Source: Rhizobium oryzihabitans
Lineage (GTDB): Bacteria > Pseudomonadota > Alphaproteobacteria > Rhizobiales > Rhizobiaceae
Length of the DNA stretch: 64,000 nt
Assembly: GCF_010669145.1 (NCBI RefSeq)
Contig: NZ_CP048632.1
Coordinates: 186,001-250,000 of the forward strand
Reading direction: 5' to 3'
The notes beneath the pieces are model-generated. The model was not told where the DNA came from. It ran no database searches and saw only the letters and a program-made list of their open reading frames with translations. Below are positions 18,139-27,876 of the stretch, in pieces. The translations under genes were made by a program, and so were the position numbers. Within the stretch, counting starts at the first letter, position 1, and each line of letters begins with the position of its first letter.

Positions 18139-19707
18139 GTGACTGGAAATTTGGCGCCGGAGGCCGTGCCTCTCCTGTCCGTTCGCAAGCTGACAAAGCT
18201 GTTCGGCAATTTCGCCGCCTGCAACGGCATCGATCTCGATATAGCGCCGGGCGAAATCCACGCGCTTCTGGGTGAAAACGGCGCGGGCAAGTCCACGCTC
18301 GTCAAGATGCTGTTCGGCGTTCTTTCGCCGACCGAGGGTGATATTATCTGGCAGGGCCGGCCGGTTTCCGTGGGCTCCCCAAGCGAGGCCCGAAGCCTCG
18401 GTATCGGCATGGTTTTCCAGCATTTTTCCCTGTTCGAGGCGTTGACGGTCGCTGAAAACATTGCCCTGTCTCTCGACCCGAAAATTTCACTGAAGGAAAT
18501 CGCCAGGGAAGCGGAAACGCTGTCGCGCGCCTATGGCCTGCCCCTCGACCCTTATGCGCACGTGGCCGATCTTTCGGTCGGCGAGCGCCAGCGTATCGAA
18601 ATCGTGCGCGCGCTGTTGCAGAACCCGCGCCTCATCATTCTCGACGAGCCGACCTCGGTGCTGACGCCGCAGGAGGCCGACAAGCTGTTCGAAACGCTGG
18701 CAAAGCTGAAGGCCGAAGGCAGGTCCGTACTTTATATCAGCCACCGTCTGGAAGAGGTGCAGCGCATCTGTGATCGCGCCACCGTTCTGCGCCATGGCAA
18801 GGTGACGGGCGCCTGCGATCCGCGCAGGGAAACGCCTGCATCTCTGGCGCGTATGATGGTCGGCAGCGATGTCGCGAGCGTTTCGCGGCCGACGGGAGCC
18901 GCGCTGGGGCAACCGCAGATCGAGGTCATGGGGCTTTCGGTTGCGCCACGCACGCCTTTTGCCGTGGCGCTGAAATCGATTTCCATGAATGTGCGTGCAG
19001 GCGAGGTGCTGGCGATTGCCGGTGTGGCCGGAAACGGCCAGGGCGAGCTGTTCGATGCGCTTTCCGGCGAATATCCGGTCTATAATAATGATGCGATCCA
19101 TCTGCGCGGCAAGCCGGTTGGCCGCATCGGCATCAATGGCCGCCGGCTGATGGGCGCGGGTTTCGTGCCGGAAGAGCGCCATGGCCACGCCGCCGTTCCC
19201 GGCATGAGCCTTTCCGACAATCTGTTGCTGGCGCGGGCGCGTTCTGATCGGAAGGCGTTTCTGACTGGCGGTTTCCTGCGCATCATCCGTGGCTCGACCA
19301 TCAAGGCGGCGGCGCGGCGCATCTCGGAAACCATGGATGTGCGCAAAAGCGGGGCCGATCCGCTGGCGGGGTCGCTGTCGGGCGGCAATCTGCAAAAATT
19401 CATCGTCGGGCGTGAACTTGACCGCCAGCCCGCCGTGCTGGTGGTCAACCAGCCGACCTGGGGTGTGGATGCGGGTGCGGCGAGCCGAATTCGCCAGGCG
19501 CTTGTCGATCTCGCCAAGGCGGGCTCGGCGGTTATCGTCATCAGCCAGGATCTCGATGAAATCTTTGAGGTCGCCACCAATATCGCTGTCATTTCCGACG
19601 GGAAGCTGTCAGAGACCCATCCCGTGGAAGACATGACGCTTGAAAAGATCGGCCTGCTGATGGGCGGCATCCACACACATTCGGGAGCCGCCCAGCATGC
19701 GCATTGA
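18139..19707 (+). CDS. ABC transporter ATPase, BMP/simple-sugar type
   Basis: Duplicated ATPase of a BMP-type importer, 522 residues from the GTG at 18139, which has GAGAGGGA just upstream; an ORF open from the TTG at 18070 makes the start uncertain. The first nucleotide domain has Walker A GENGAGKST, signature LSVGERQR and Walker B LIILDEPTSVL. The second has the degenerate loop GVAGNGQGELF, signature LSGGNLQKF and VVNQPTWGVD, as usual for the sugar/nucleoside class where one site is weak. Both domains line the cytosolic face of the permeases encoded next. The following gene starts inside its last codons. Confidence 0.92.
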   Translation: MTGNLAPEAVPLLSVRKLTKLFGNFAACNGIDLDIAPGEIHALLGENGAGKSTLVKMLFGVLSPTEGDIIWQGRPVSVGSPSEARSLGIGMVFQHFSLFEALTVAENIALSLDPKISLKEIAREAETLSRAYGLPLDPYAHVADLSVGERQRIEIVRALLQNPRLIILDEPTSVLTPQEADKLFETLAKLKAEGRSVLYISHRLEEVQRICDRATVLRHGKVTGACDPRRETPASLARMMVGSDVASVSRPTGAALGQPQIEVMGLSVAPRTPFAVALKSISMNVRAGEVLAIAGVAGNGQGELFDALSGEYPVYNNDAIHLRGKPVGRIGINGRRLMGAGFVPEERHGHAAVPGMSLSDNLLLARARSDRKAFLTGGFLRIIRGSTIKAAARRISETMDVRKSGADPLAGSLSGGNLQKFIVGRELDRQPAVLVVNQPTWGVDAGAASRIRQALVDLAKAGSAVIVISQDLDEIFEVATNIAVISDGKLSETHPVEDMTLEKIGLLMGGIHTHSGAAQHAH

Positions 19708-20788
19708 GCTTGAAAAACGGGCAGGGGTCTCAAAGCTATTCACTCTTCTTTCGCCGCTTCTGGCGCTCACGCTGACGCTGCTTGTCGGCGCTGTCATGTT
19801 CGCTATGCTCGGCAAGAACCCGCTGGATGCGCTTTACGCCTTTTTCGTCGAGCCGCTTCTGGAGGTCTGGTCGCTGCATGAGCTGGCGATCAAGGCCGCG
19901 CCGCTGATCCTGATCGGCGTCGGCCTGTCGATCTGTTATCGCTCCAATAACTGGAACATCGGCGCGGAGGGGCAATTCACCATCGGCGCGATTACGGGTT
20001 CCATCCTGCCGGTGCTTTATCCCGACTGGCATTCGCCGCTCATCCTGCCGCTGATGATGGTGATGGGCGCCATTGGCGGTGCGCTTTATGCCGGTATTCC
20101 CGCACTTTTGAAGACGAAGTTCAACACGAACGAAATCCTCGTCAGCCTGATGCTCGTCTATGTCGCGCAGCTTTTTCTCGACTGGCTGACGCGCGGCATC
20201 TGGCGCGATCCGGGTGGCTATAACTTCCCGCAGACCAAGCCCTTCAACGACAGCGCCGTGCTGCCGGAAATGCTGGCATCGGGCCGCGCGCATTGGGGTT
20301 TCGCTTTCGCCATCGTCGCGGCCATCGCGCTGTGGTTCATGATGCGCTACATGCTGAAAGGCTTCGAAGTTACCGTGCTCGGCCAGTCGGCGCGGGCAGG
20401 GCGTTTTGCCGGTTTCTCATCAAGCCGCATGGTGTGGTTTTCTCTGCTGCTCTCCGGTGCGCTGGCGGGGCTTGCGGGCATTTCGGAAGCGTCCGGCTCC
20501 ATTGGCCATCTCCAGCCCAGCATTTCGCCGGGTTACGGCTTCACGGCCATCATCGTCGCCTTTCTCGGTCGTCTCAATCCGCTCGGCATCATCCTTTCCG
20601 GGCTGGTGCTGGCGCTGACCTATCTGGGCGGCGAGGCGGCGCAGCTTTCGATTGGCGTCTCGGACAAGGTGACGCGCGTGTTTCAGGGGCTGATGCTGTT
20701 CTTCGTGCTCTCCTGCGACACGCTGATCTTCTATCGCATCAGGGTCGTCTTCACCGGCAAGGCGCATCACAAAGAAGGAGCGGCATGA
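19697..20788 (+). CDS. ABC transporter permease 1, BMP-type importer
   Basis: Permease of 363 residues in the BPD_transp_2 family with about nine or ten membrane helices. Typical segments are IGVGLSICYRSNNWNIGAEG, the following QFTIGAITG, and KGFEVTVLGQSARAGRFAGF near the coupling helix. It overlaps the ATPase gene by 11 bases and the next permease by 4, showing strict co-translation. In characterised relatives the pair of unlike permeases imports nucleosides or purines, so that is the best guess for the substrate, though riboflavin and sugars are also known. Confidence 0.92.
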   Translation: MRIELEKRAGVSKLFTLLSPLLALTLTLLVGAVMFAMLGKNPLDALYAFFVEPLLEVWSLHELAIKAAPLILIGVGLSICYRSNNWNIGAEGQFTIGAITGSILPVLYPDWHSPLILPLMMVMGAIGGALYAGIPALLKTKFNTNEILVSLMLVYVAQLFLDWLTRGIWRDPGGYNFPQTKPFNDSAVLPEMLASGRAHWGFAFAIVAAIALWFMMRYMLKGFEVTVLGQSARAGRFAGFSSSRMVWFSLLLSGALAGLAGISEASGSIGHLQPSISPGYGFTAIIVAFLGRLNPLGIILSGLVLALTYLGGEAAQLSIGVSDKVTRVFQGLMLFFVLSCDTLIFYRIRVVFTGKAHHKEGAA

Positions 20789-21708
20789 TGGATATGCTTC
20801 AGGCCATTCTTCTCACCGTCATCACTGCGGCGACGCCGCTCGTCCTTGCCGCCTCCGGCGAGCTTGTGGCGGAGCGCTCCGGCGTCCTCAATCTCGGTGT
20901 CGAGGGCATGATGATCATGGGTGCGGTCTGCGCTTTTGCGACCGCCCATATGACGGGGTCTCCCTATCTCGGCATTCTGGCCGGCATCGCTTCCGGCGCG
21001 GTTTTCTCGCTGCTGTTCGGCTTCCTGACACTGACGCTGGTGACCAACCAGGTGGCGACGGGCCTTGCGCTTACCATTCTCGGTCTTGGTGTTTCCGGCA
21101 TGCTGGGCGAAAGTTTCGTCGGCCTGCCGGGCGTCAAGCTGCAGCCCATCGTCTTTCCGGTGTTGTCGGAAATCCCCTTCCTCGGTCCCTTGCTGTTCCG
21201 GCAGGACCTGATCTTCTACATGTCCATTGCGCTCGTTGCCGGTATCAGCTGGTTTCTGTTCAAAAGCCGAACGGGTCTCAAGATGCGCGCGATCGGGGAC
21301 AATCATGGTTCCGCCCATGCGCTTGGCATCAATGTCATCCGCACGCGGTATCTGGCTGTCATGTTCGGTGGCGCCTGCGCGGGTCTCGCCGGCGCGCAGC
21401 TGTCGCTTGTCTACACGCCGCAATGGGTGGAAAACATGTCGGCCGGGCGCGGCTGGATTGCGCTGGCGCTCGTCGTCTTCGCCTCCTGGCGTCCCTGGCG
21501 CCTGCTGGCGGGCGGGTATCTGTTCGGCGCCGTCACCATCGGGCAATTGCACGCGCAGGCCTTCGGCATCGGTGTGCCGTCGCAACTGCTTTCGGCACTA
21601 CCTTACCTTGCAACTATTGTCGTGCTCGTCATCATCTCGCATAATCGCCGCACGACCTTGATCAACACGCCGGCATCGTTGGGCAAATCCTTCGTGCCGG
21701 ACAGGTGA
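20785..21708 (+). CDS. ABC transporter permease 2, BMP-type importer
   Basis: Second permease, 307 residues, also BPD_transp_2. The start is the ATG at 20785 overlapping the previous stop (ATGA), with AAGGAG 4-9 bases upstream. Landmarks are AASGELVAERSGVLNLGVEG near residue 30 and FKSRTGLKMRAIGDN with HALGI, the coupling segment. These mark the shorter of the two permeases in nucleoside-type systems. It forms the translocation channel as a heterodimer with permease 1. The binding protein gene follows after 35 bases. Confidence 0.92.
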   Translation: MMDMLQAILLTVITAATPLVLAASGELVAERSGVLNLGVEGMMIMGAVCAFATAHMTGSPYLGILAGIASGAVFSLLFGFLTLTLVTNQVATGLALTILGLGVSGMLGESFVGLPGVKLQPIVFPVLSEIPFLGPLLFRQDLIFYMSIALVAGISWFLFKSRTGLKMRAIGDNHGSAHALGINVIRTRYLAVMFGGACAGLAGAQLSLVYTPQWVENMSAGRGWIALALVVFASWRPWRLLAGGYLFGAVTIGQLHAQAFGIGVPSQLLSALPYLATIVVLVIISHNRRTTLINTPASLGKSFVPDR

Positions 21709-21743
21709 AGAAGTCTTAAGTCTCCAAACCAACAGGGGTAAAA

Positions 21744-22817
21744 ATGAAAAAACTGGTCATCGCACTCGCCGCTTCCGTTGCGGCTCTCGGCGGCGTCGTT
21801 TCCTCGGCTGAGGCCGCCGACGCCAAGAAGGTCTGCTTCATCTATGTCGGTTCAAAGACCGACGGCGGCTGGACGCAGGCGCATGATATCGGCCGCCAGG
21901 AACTTCAGGCGCATTTCGGCGACAAGATCGAGACGCCGTTCCTTGAAAGCGTTCCGGAAGGCCCGGATGCCGAACGCGCCATCGAGCGCATGGCCCGCTC
22001 GGGCTGCGAACTGGTCTTCACCACCTCCTTCGGCTTCATGGATGCGACCGTGAAGGTCGCCCAGAAGTTCCCCAAGGTGAAGTTCGAGCACGCCACCGGC
22101 TTCAAGACCGCTGAAAACGTCGCGACCTACAATTCGCGCTTCTATGAAGGCCGTTACATTCAGGGCCAGATTGCAGCGAAGATGTCGCAGAAAGGTCTCG
22201 CCGGCTACATCGCTTCCTTCCCGATCCCGGAAGTGGTGATGGGCATCGACGCCTTCGTTCTCGGCGCGCAGTCTGTCAATCCGGAGTTCAAGGTCAAGGT
22301 CGTCTGGGCCAACACCTGGTTCGACCCCGGCAAGGAAGCCGATGCAGCCAAGGCGCTGATCGACCAGGGCGTCGATATCCTGACGCAGCACACCGATACG
22401 ACAGCGCCGATGCAGGTTGCGGCGGAACGCGGCATCAAGGCCTTCGGCCAGGCCTCCGACATGATCGCGGCCGGCCCGAAGACGCAGCTGACCGCGATCA
22501 AGGACACCTGGGGCGCCTATTACATCAAGCGCACGCAGGCTCTTCTCGATGGCACCTGGAAGTCCGAATCCGTCTGGGACGGCCTGAAGGATGGCATCCT
22601 GACCATGGCGCCCTACACCAACATGCCGGATGACGTGAAGAAGATGGCCGAGGATACCGAAGCCAAGATCAAGTCCGGCGAGCTGCACCCCTTCACCGGT
22701 CCGGTGAAGAAGCAGGACGGTTCGGAATGGCTGAAGGCGGGTGAAAAGGCTGAAGACAAGGTTCTGCTCGGCCTCAACTTCTACGTTGCCGGCGTGGACG
22801 ACAAGCTGCCGCAGTAA
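21744..22817 (+). CDS. BMP-family ABC substrate-binding protein (PnrA-like)
   Basis: Periplasmic binding protein of 357 residues with a signal peptide ending near AEAAD (residue 25). It belongs to the basic membrane protein / PnrA family: KVCFIYVGSKTDGGWTQAHD at the start of the mature protein, then TTSFGFMDATVKVAQKFP and FYEGRYIQGQIAAKMS are the standard landmarks. PnrA proteins bind purine nucleosides; some relatives bind other ligands, so nucleoside uptake is likely but not proven. An AGGGG ribosome site precedes the ATG. It ends the importer operon, and a palindromic repeat lies 22 bases after the stop. Confidence 0.92.
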   Translation: MKKLVIALAASVAALGGVVSSAEAADAKKVCFIYVGSKTDGGWTQAHDIGRQELQAHFGDKIETPFLESVPEGPDAERAIERMARSGCELVFTTSFGFMDATVKVAQKFPKVKFEHATGFKTAENVATYNSRFYEGRYIQGQIAAKMSQKGLAGYIASFPIPEVVMGIDAFVLGAQSVNPEFKVKVVWANTWFDPGKEADAAKALIDQGVDILTQHTDTTAPMQVAAERGIKAFGQASDMIAAGPKTQLTAIKDTWGAYYIKRTQALLDGTWKSESVWDGLKDGILTMAPYTNMPDDVKKMAEDTEAKIKSGELHPFTGPVKKQDGSEWLKAGEKAEDKVLLGLNFYVAGVDDKLPQ

Positions 22818-22839
22818 TAGGTGATTTCGCCAAACTCAG

Positions 22840-22915
22840 CGTCATCCTCGGGCTTGACCCGAGGATCCCTGCCTTCGACGGCTTATGGCTCTTCGCCTCA
22901 AGGGCAAGGATGACG
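22840..22915. repeat. Intergenic palindromic repeat (family A, copy 2)
   Basis: The left arm (22840 to about 22868) is nearly identical to the arm at 17837, with core CTCGGGCTTGACCCGAG. The right arm is recognisable at its outer end (AAGGATGACG) but has drifted in the middle, so the hairpin is now imperfect. It sits 22 bases after the BMP gene. Confidence 0.75.
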
Positions 22916-23116
22916 TGGGAGAGGCTAATCATCGTTCACATTCTGGCCGCGCATGACATTCATGCGCGGCCTTTGTTATTTTCATGTGTTTTACGCCGCG
23001 AACGAAGTTTGCCTTTGCTTTTCATGCGACTTGATGTTTTTCACTATAGTCTGACTTGAGATACACACGTCTGGCGCGATTTTTGAGATCGCCGGCCGAA
23101 CGGAAGGACATGACAT

Positions 23117-23866
23117 TTGCAGCGCGGAATGCTCGATGCGGCGATCGGTTTTCGAAAGTTGCGGACAAATCATGCACAGGTCGTTCACAAGCTCGGTCTC
23201 GATATCGTGTCCGGCGTTTTCAAGACGGGTGACATCCTGCCGGGCGACGCCGAGCTAATGGAGCGGCTGAAAGTATCCCGCACGGTTCTGCGCGAAGCGA
23301 TGAAGACGCTGACGGCCAAGGGCATGATTTCTCCCAAGGCGCGTATCGGCACCCGGGTGACGGAGCGCGAAAGCTGGAACATGTTCGACAGCGAGGTGCT
23401 GCTCTGGCACTTCGAGGCGGGTGTCAGCGACGAATTCCTTTTGCATCTCTATGATATCCGCCAGGCTTTCGAACCCTATGGCGCGGGGCTTGCGGCTGTC
23501 AGGGCAAAAGATGCGGATATCGCAAAGCTCGCCGCTTACGCCAACGAGATGGGCAATACGGCGTATTCGAAGGAAAAGCGCGCGCTTGCGGATATGAACT
23601 TCCATGTCCTCATCACCGAAATGTCCGGCAACCCTTTCATGCGCACTGTCGGTTCGCTGATAAAGGCGGCTCTCGCAGGCATTTTCCGGATGAGCAACCC
23701 GGAAGCCGACCCCAACGAGATTTCCGACGTGTCTGCCTCTCACCTGCGACTGGTCGAAGCGTTTCGGCTGCGTGACGACACTACCGCCCGACGCGAGATG
23801 GAAAGGCTGATTGAAAACGGCCGTCAGCAAATACTGGAATTCACCGCCCGCAACCCCCGCCGATAG
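23117..23866 (+). CDS. GntR-family regulator, FadR subfamily
   Basis: Transcriptional regulator of 249 residues. The N-terminal winged helix (about residues 20-85) includes GDILPGDAELMERLKVSRTV, then LREAMKTLTAKGMI. The C-terminal FadR-type all-helical ligand domain has the metal-type residues in DIRQAFEPYGAGLA, FHVLITEMSGN and SHLRLVEAFR. Ligands of this class are often sugar acids or other carboxylates. The TTG at 23117, with GGAAGGAC upstream, is taken as start; an in-frame ATG lies at 23129. It stands alone 300 bp downstream of the importer, and control of that importer is possible but not shown. Confidence 0.9.
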   Translation: MQRGMLDAAIGFRKLRTNHAQVVHKLGLDIVSGVFKTGDILPGDAELMERLKVSRTVLREAMKTLTAKGMISPKARIGTRVTERESWNMFDSEVLLWHFEAGVSDEFLLHLYDIRQAFEPYGAGLAAVRAKDADIAKLAAYANEMGNTAYSKEKRALADMNFHVLITEMSGNPFMRTVGSLIKAALAGIFRMSNPEADPNEISDVSASHLRLVEAFRLRDDTTARREMERLIENGRQQILEFTARNPRR

Positions 23867-24072
23867 ATCATGCCGGCCCGCCGCTGATCACGTTTGATGA
23901 AAATCTGCGTGGAAATTTGGTGGAGATTTGCATGGTTTCTTAAGTGGGGTGCCGTTATAGCAATGCCGGAAAGAAATCACCGATACGCCTGTCCGTTAAA
24001 GCGGCCGGCGTAAAGTCAAACATTGCCACTGTCGCGGTCGTTCTTTGGCCGTGACAGGGTGTTGGAGGTCTT

Positions 24073-25434
24073 ATGGAGCGTAGCTCTCTAGCCGTTATTC
24101 TCGCAGCGGGCGACAGCACGCGCATGAAGTCTTCGAAATCCAAGGTGCTTCATACGGTCGCCGGACGTCCGATGATCGGGCATGTGGTGGAGGCGGTGGC
24201 TGGAGCGGGCGTCGGCGCAGTGGCGCTGGTGGTCGGGCGCGATGCAGATAATGTTGCCGCCGCCGCCGGTCTCAAGGGTGTTCAGGTCGAAGCTTTCCTG
24301 CAGAAGGAACGCAAGGGTACGGGCCATGCGGTTCTTGCCGCACGCGAGGCGATCGAGCGCGGCTTCGACGACCTGATCGTCGCCTATGGTGACGTGCCGC
24401 TCATCACGTCCGCAACGCTTGACAGGGCGCGGGAGGCGATTGCTGCCGGTGCCGATGTCGCCGTGATCGGTTTCCATACCGAGCGCCCCACGGGTTATGG
24501 CCGGCTGCTGGTCGAGAATGGCGAGCTGGTGGCGATCCGCGAGGAAAAGGATGCCACCGACGAGGAGCGCAAGGTCACCTGGTGCAACAGCGGGTTGATG
24601 GCCGTCAACGGACGCAATGCGCTGGACTTGCTCGACCGGATCGGCAACAGCAATGTGAAGGGCGAATATTATCTTACCGACATCGTTGAAATCGCCCGCT
24701 CGCTCGGCCGCCGTGCCGTTGCCATCGATGCGCCGGAAACCGAGCTGATCGGCTGCAACAACCGCGCCGAACTCGCCTTGATCGAAAGCCGCTGGCAGCA
24801 GCGCCGCCGCCACGAATTGATGGTCGATGGCGTTTCGATGATTGCGCCTGAGACCGTGTTCCTCTCCTTCGACACCAAGATCGGTCAGGACGTGCTGATC
24901 GAGCCCAATGTCGTTATTGGTCCCGGCGTGACGATCGAGCCCGGTGCCGTCATCCATGCGTTTTCGCATCTGGAAGGGGCCTATGTGGCCGAGGGTGCGG
25001 CAGTCGGACCCTATGCGCGATTGCGCCCCGGCGCCAATCTGCACGCCAATGCCAAGGTCGGTAATTTCTGCGAGGTCAAGAAGGCGGAAATCGGCGAGGG
25101 CGCCAAGGTCAACCATTTGACCTATATCGGCGATGCCTTCATCGGCGCAGGCAGCAATATCGGTGCTGGCACCATCACCTGCAATTATGACGGTTACAAC
25201 AAGTTCGAAACGCGGATTGGGGCCAATAGCTTCATCGGCTCTAACTCATCGCTGGTCGCTCCCGTCACCATTGGCGACGGTGCCTATATCGCCTCGGGCA
25301 GTGTGATTACCGATGACGTTCCCGCTGATGCGCTCGCTTTCGGACGCGCGCGGCAGGAGGTCAAGCCGGGCCGGGCCACCGTCGTGCGCGAGCGGGCGAA
25401 AGCGCTGAAGGAAGCGAAGAAAAAGTCCTCTTGA
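24073..25434 (+). CDS. glmU: Bifunctional UDP-GlcNAc pyrophosphorylase/GlcN-1-P acetyltransferase
   Basis: Makes UDP-N-acetylglucosamine for peptidoglycan and LPS in two steps. The protein has 453 residues. The N-terminal uridyltransferase half begins [20 protein letters not shown] (the usual motif has GxGTRM; here GDSTRM) and contains YGDVPLI and [10 protein letters not shown]. The C-terminal half is a left-handed beta-helix of hexapeptide repeats with [15 protein letters not shown] and the acetyl-CoA region [14 protein letters not shown]. The ATG has GGAGG upstream. It lies 102 bp before glmS, the enzyme supplying the same pathway, so the two probably form one transcript. A hairpin-like stretch at 24028-24054 precedes the start. 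Confidence 0.96.
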   Translation: MERSSLAVILAAGDSTRMKSSKSKVLHTVAGRPMIGHVVEAVAGAGVGAVALVVGRDADNVAAAAGLKGVQVEAFLQKERKGTGHAVLAAREAIERGFDDLIVAYGDVPLITSATLDRAREAIAAGADVAVIGFHTERPTGYGRLLVENGELVAIREEKDATDEERKVTWCNSGLMAVNGRNALDLLDRIGNSNVKGEYYLTDIVEIARSLGRRAVAIDAPETELIGCNNRAELALIESRWQQRRRHELMVDGVSMIAPETVFLSFDTKIGQDVLIEPNVVIGPGVTIEPGAVIHAFSHLEGAYVAEGAAVGPYARLRPGANLHANAKVGNFCEVKKAEIGEGAKVNHLTYIGDAFIGAGSNIGAGTITCNYDGYNKFETRIGANSFIGSNSSLVAPVTIGDGAYIASGSVITDDVPADALAFGRARQEVKPGRATVVRERAKALKEAKKKSS

Positions 25435-25536
25435 AAGACGTTACCGAGAGATACCGAAAGTGACCGGCGGCGTAATTGCCGATTTCAGGGAAACGATTAG
25501 TAGTTTCGGCGAAGAGATCGCCGTCTGGAGAAATAT

Positions 25537-27363
25537 ATGTGCGGAATTGTCGGAATTGTCGGAACCCAGCCTGTTGCTGAACGGCTTGTCGATGCGCTGA
25601 AGCGTCTCGAATATCGCGGTTACGATTCGGCTGGTGTCGCCACCATCGACAATGGCGCGATGGACCGCCGCCGGGCGGAAGGCAAGCTCTTCAATCTGGA
25701 GAAGCGGTTGTCCGAAGAGCCGCTGCCGGGCGTGGTCGGCATTGCGCATACGCGCTGGGCGACGCATGGTGTGCCGAACGAAACCAACGCCCACCCGCAT
25801 TTCGTCGACGGCGTTGCGGTCGTTCATAACGGCATCATCGAAAATTTCTCCAAATTGCGCGAGGAGCTGAGTGCTGAAGGTGCCACCTTCACCACCCAGA
25901 CCGACACCGAAGTGGTGGCGCAGCTTCTGGCAAAATACACCCGCGAAGGCCTTGGCCATCGCGAGGCGATGCTGAAGATGCTGAACCGCGTCACCGGCGC
26001 CTATGCGCTGGTCGTCATGTTCAAGGATGATCCCGGCACGCTGCTTTCGGCGCGTTCCGGTCCGCCGCTTGCCGTCGGTTATGGCCGCGGTGAAATGTTC
26101 CTCGGATCGGATGCCATCGCGCTCTCGCCCTTCACCAACGAAATCACCTATCTGGTGGATGGCGACTGCGCCATTGTCACCCGTGAAGGTGCGGAAATTA
26201 TCGATTTCTCCGGCAAGCCGGTGAAGCGCGAGCGCCAGATGTCGCAGGCGACGGCTTTCGTGGTCGACAAGGGCAATCATCGTCACTTCATGGAAAAGGA
26301 AATCTACGAGCAGCCGGAAGTCATTTCCCATGCGCTCAGCCATTATGTGGATTTCGCCTCCAAGACCGTGAAGGAAGCCGATAAGGCAATCGATTTCGCC
26401 AAGCTTTCCGGCCTTGCCATTTCCGCCTGCGGCACGGCCTATCTTTCCGGCCTGATCGGCAAATACTGGTTCGAGCGTTATGCGCGCCTGCCGGTGGAAA
26501 TCGATGTCGCCTCGGAATTCCGTTACCGCGAAATCCCGCTCGTTCCCACGCAGGCGGCGCTGTTCATTTCTCAATCGGGAGAAACCGCCGATACGCTGGC
26601 GGCCCTGCGCTATTGTCAGCAGGAGGGACTGAAGATCGGCGCGGTGGTCAATACGCGTGAATCGACCATGGCCCGCGAATCTGATGCGATCTTTCCGATC
26701 CTCGCCGGTCCGGAAATCGGCGTCGCCTCCACCAAGGCCTTCACCTGCCAGCTTGCAGTGCTCGCATCGCTAGCCGTCGCCGCCGGTAAGGCGCGCGGCA
26801 CGCTGAAGCCGGGTGAGGAAAAGGAATTGGTGCAGCATCTGATCGAGATGCCGCGCATCATGAGCAAGGTGCTGAACATAATCCAGCCGCAGATAGAGGC
26901 GCTGTCGCGTGATCTGTCGCGTTTCAAGGATGTGCTTTATCTCGGACGCGGCACCAGCTTCCCGCTGGCGCTGGAAGGCGCGCTGAAGCTCAAGGAAATT
27001 TCCTATATCCATGCCGAGGGTTATGCCGCCGGTGAGCTGAAGCACGGGCCGATCGCGCTGATCGACGAGAACATGCCCGTTATCGTCATCGCGCCGCATG
27101 ACCGCTTCTTCGAAAAGACCGTTTCGAACATGCAGGAAGTTGCCGCGCGAGGCGGTCGCATCATCCTCATCACCGACGAGAAGGGGGCTGCGGCCTCCAA
27201 GCTCGATACCATGGCGACGATCACGCTGCCCAATGTCGATGAGCTGATCGCGCCGATGGTCTTCTCGCTGCCGATCCAGCTGCTCGCCTATCACACCGCC
27301 GTCTTCATGGGCACGGATGTGGACCAGCCGCGCAATCTGGCGAAATCGGTAACCGTGGAATGA
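25537..27363 (+). CDS. glmS: Glucosamine-6-phosphate synthase (glutamine-hydrolysing)
   Basis: Converts fructose-6-phosphate and glutamine to glucosamine-6-phosphate, the first committed step towards UDP-GlcNAc. It has 608 residues. The N-terminal glutaminase starts MCGIVGIVG, so Cys1 of the mature enzyme is the nucleophile, with HTRWATHG and HNGIIENF as expected. Two SIS domains follow, with SACGTAYLSG, FISQSGETADT and the C-terminal LAKSVTVE. Length is standard. No glmS ribozyme is present upstream, in line with the Gram-negative rule. The stop overlaps the ATG of the acetyltransferase gene by four bases. Confidence 0.97.
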   Translation: MCGIVGIVGTQPVAERLVDALKRLEYRGYDSAGVATIDNGAMDRRRAEGKLFNLEKRLSEEPLPGVVGIAHTRWATHGVPNETNAHPHFVDGVAVVHNGIIENFSKLREELSAEGATFTTQTDTEVVAQLLAKYTREGLGHREAMLKMLNRVTGAYALVVMFKDDPGTLLSARSGPPLAVGYGRGEMFLGSDAIALSPFTNEITYLVDGDCAIVTREGAEIIDFSGKPVKRERQMSQATAFVVDKGNHRHFMEKEIYEQPEVISHALSHYVDFASKTVKEADKAIDFAKLSGLAISACGTAYLSGLIGKYWFERYARLPVEIDVASEFRYREIPLVPTQAALFISQSGETADTLAALRYCQQEGLKIGAVVNTRESTMARESDAIFPILAGPEIGVASTKAFTCQLAVLASLAVAAGKARGTLKPGEEKELVQHLIEMPRIMSKVLNIIQPQIEALSRDLSRFKDVLYLGRGTSFPLALEGALKLKEISYIHAEGYAAGELKHGPIALIDENMPVIVIAPHDRFFEKTVSNMQEVAARGGRIILITDEKGAAASKLDTMATITLPNVDELIAPMVFSLPIQLLAYHTAVFMGTDVDQPRNLAKSVTVE

Positions 27364-27863
27364 TCATCCGGCCGGAGCGGCAGGGTGACGAAGAGGCGAT
27401 CGGAACGCTGACGGAAGCAGCGTTCCGGGATATGCCGTTTAGCGACCAGACCGAACACCTGATCGTCGGCAGGCTGCGCGATGCGGATGCGCTCACCGTT
27501 TCACTGGTGGCGGAGGATGGCGGACAGATCGTCGGTCATATCGCCTTTTCGCCCGTTACCGTTTCGGATGCGGAAGGCCGCTGGTTTGCTCTTGGCCCGA
27601 TTTCGGTCTCTCCCGAGAGGCAAGGTCAGGGCATTGGATCGCGCCTCGTCCATGAGGGGCTTTCAATGCTAGATCGGCTCGAAGCGGCAGGGTGCGTTCT
27701 GGCGGGTAGTCCCACCTATTACGGCCGGTTCGGATTCGAGCGTTTCGACGGCCTGCACAGCAAAGGCATTCCTGACAAATATTTGTTGGCCCTGCGCTTG
27801 CATGGCGGAACTCCATCCGGCATTGTCGGTTTTCATCCGGGTTTCGATAGCGTCAACGCTTAA
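27360..27863 (+). CDS. GNAT-family N-acetyltransferase
   Basis: Cytosolic acetyltransferase of 167 residues. The GNAT fold is visible: MIIRPERQGDEEAI at the first strand, then WFALGPISVSPERQGQGIGS, followed by RLVHEGL, which is the acetyl-CoA pyrophosphate loop (Q/RxxGxG/A), and LAGSPTYYGRFGFER near the end. The last segment is typical of the YhbS-like subgroup. The substrate is unknown. The start overlaps glmS by four bases (ATGA), so it is translated together with it, although a link to amino-sugar metabolism is only suggested by this. Confidence 0.9.
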   Translation: MIIRPERQGDEEAIGTLTEAAFRDMPFSDQTEHLIVGRLRDADALTVSLVAEDGGQIVGHIAFSPVTVSDAEGRWFALGPISVSPERQGQGIGSRLVHEGLSMLDRLEAAGCVLAGSPTYYGRFGFERFDGLHSKGIPDKYLLALRLHGGTPSGIVGFHPGFDSVNA

Positions 27864-27876
27864 TTCCGAACGGTAA

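Noticed and set aside
25435-25536. Possible glmS ribozyme before glmS
   Set aside because: No ribozyme core sequence; the element is known from Gram-positive bacteria.
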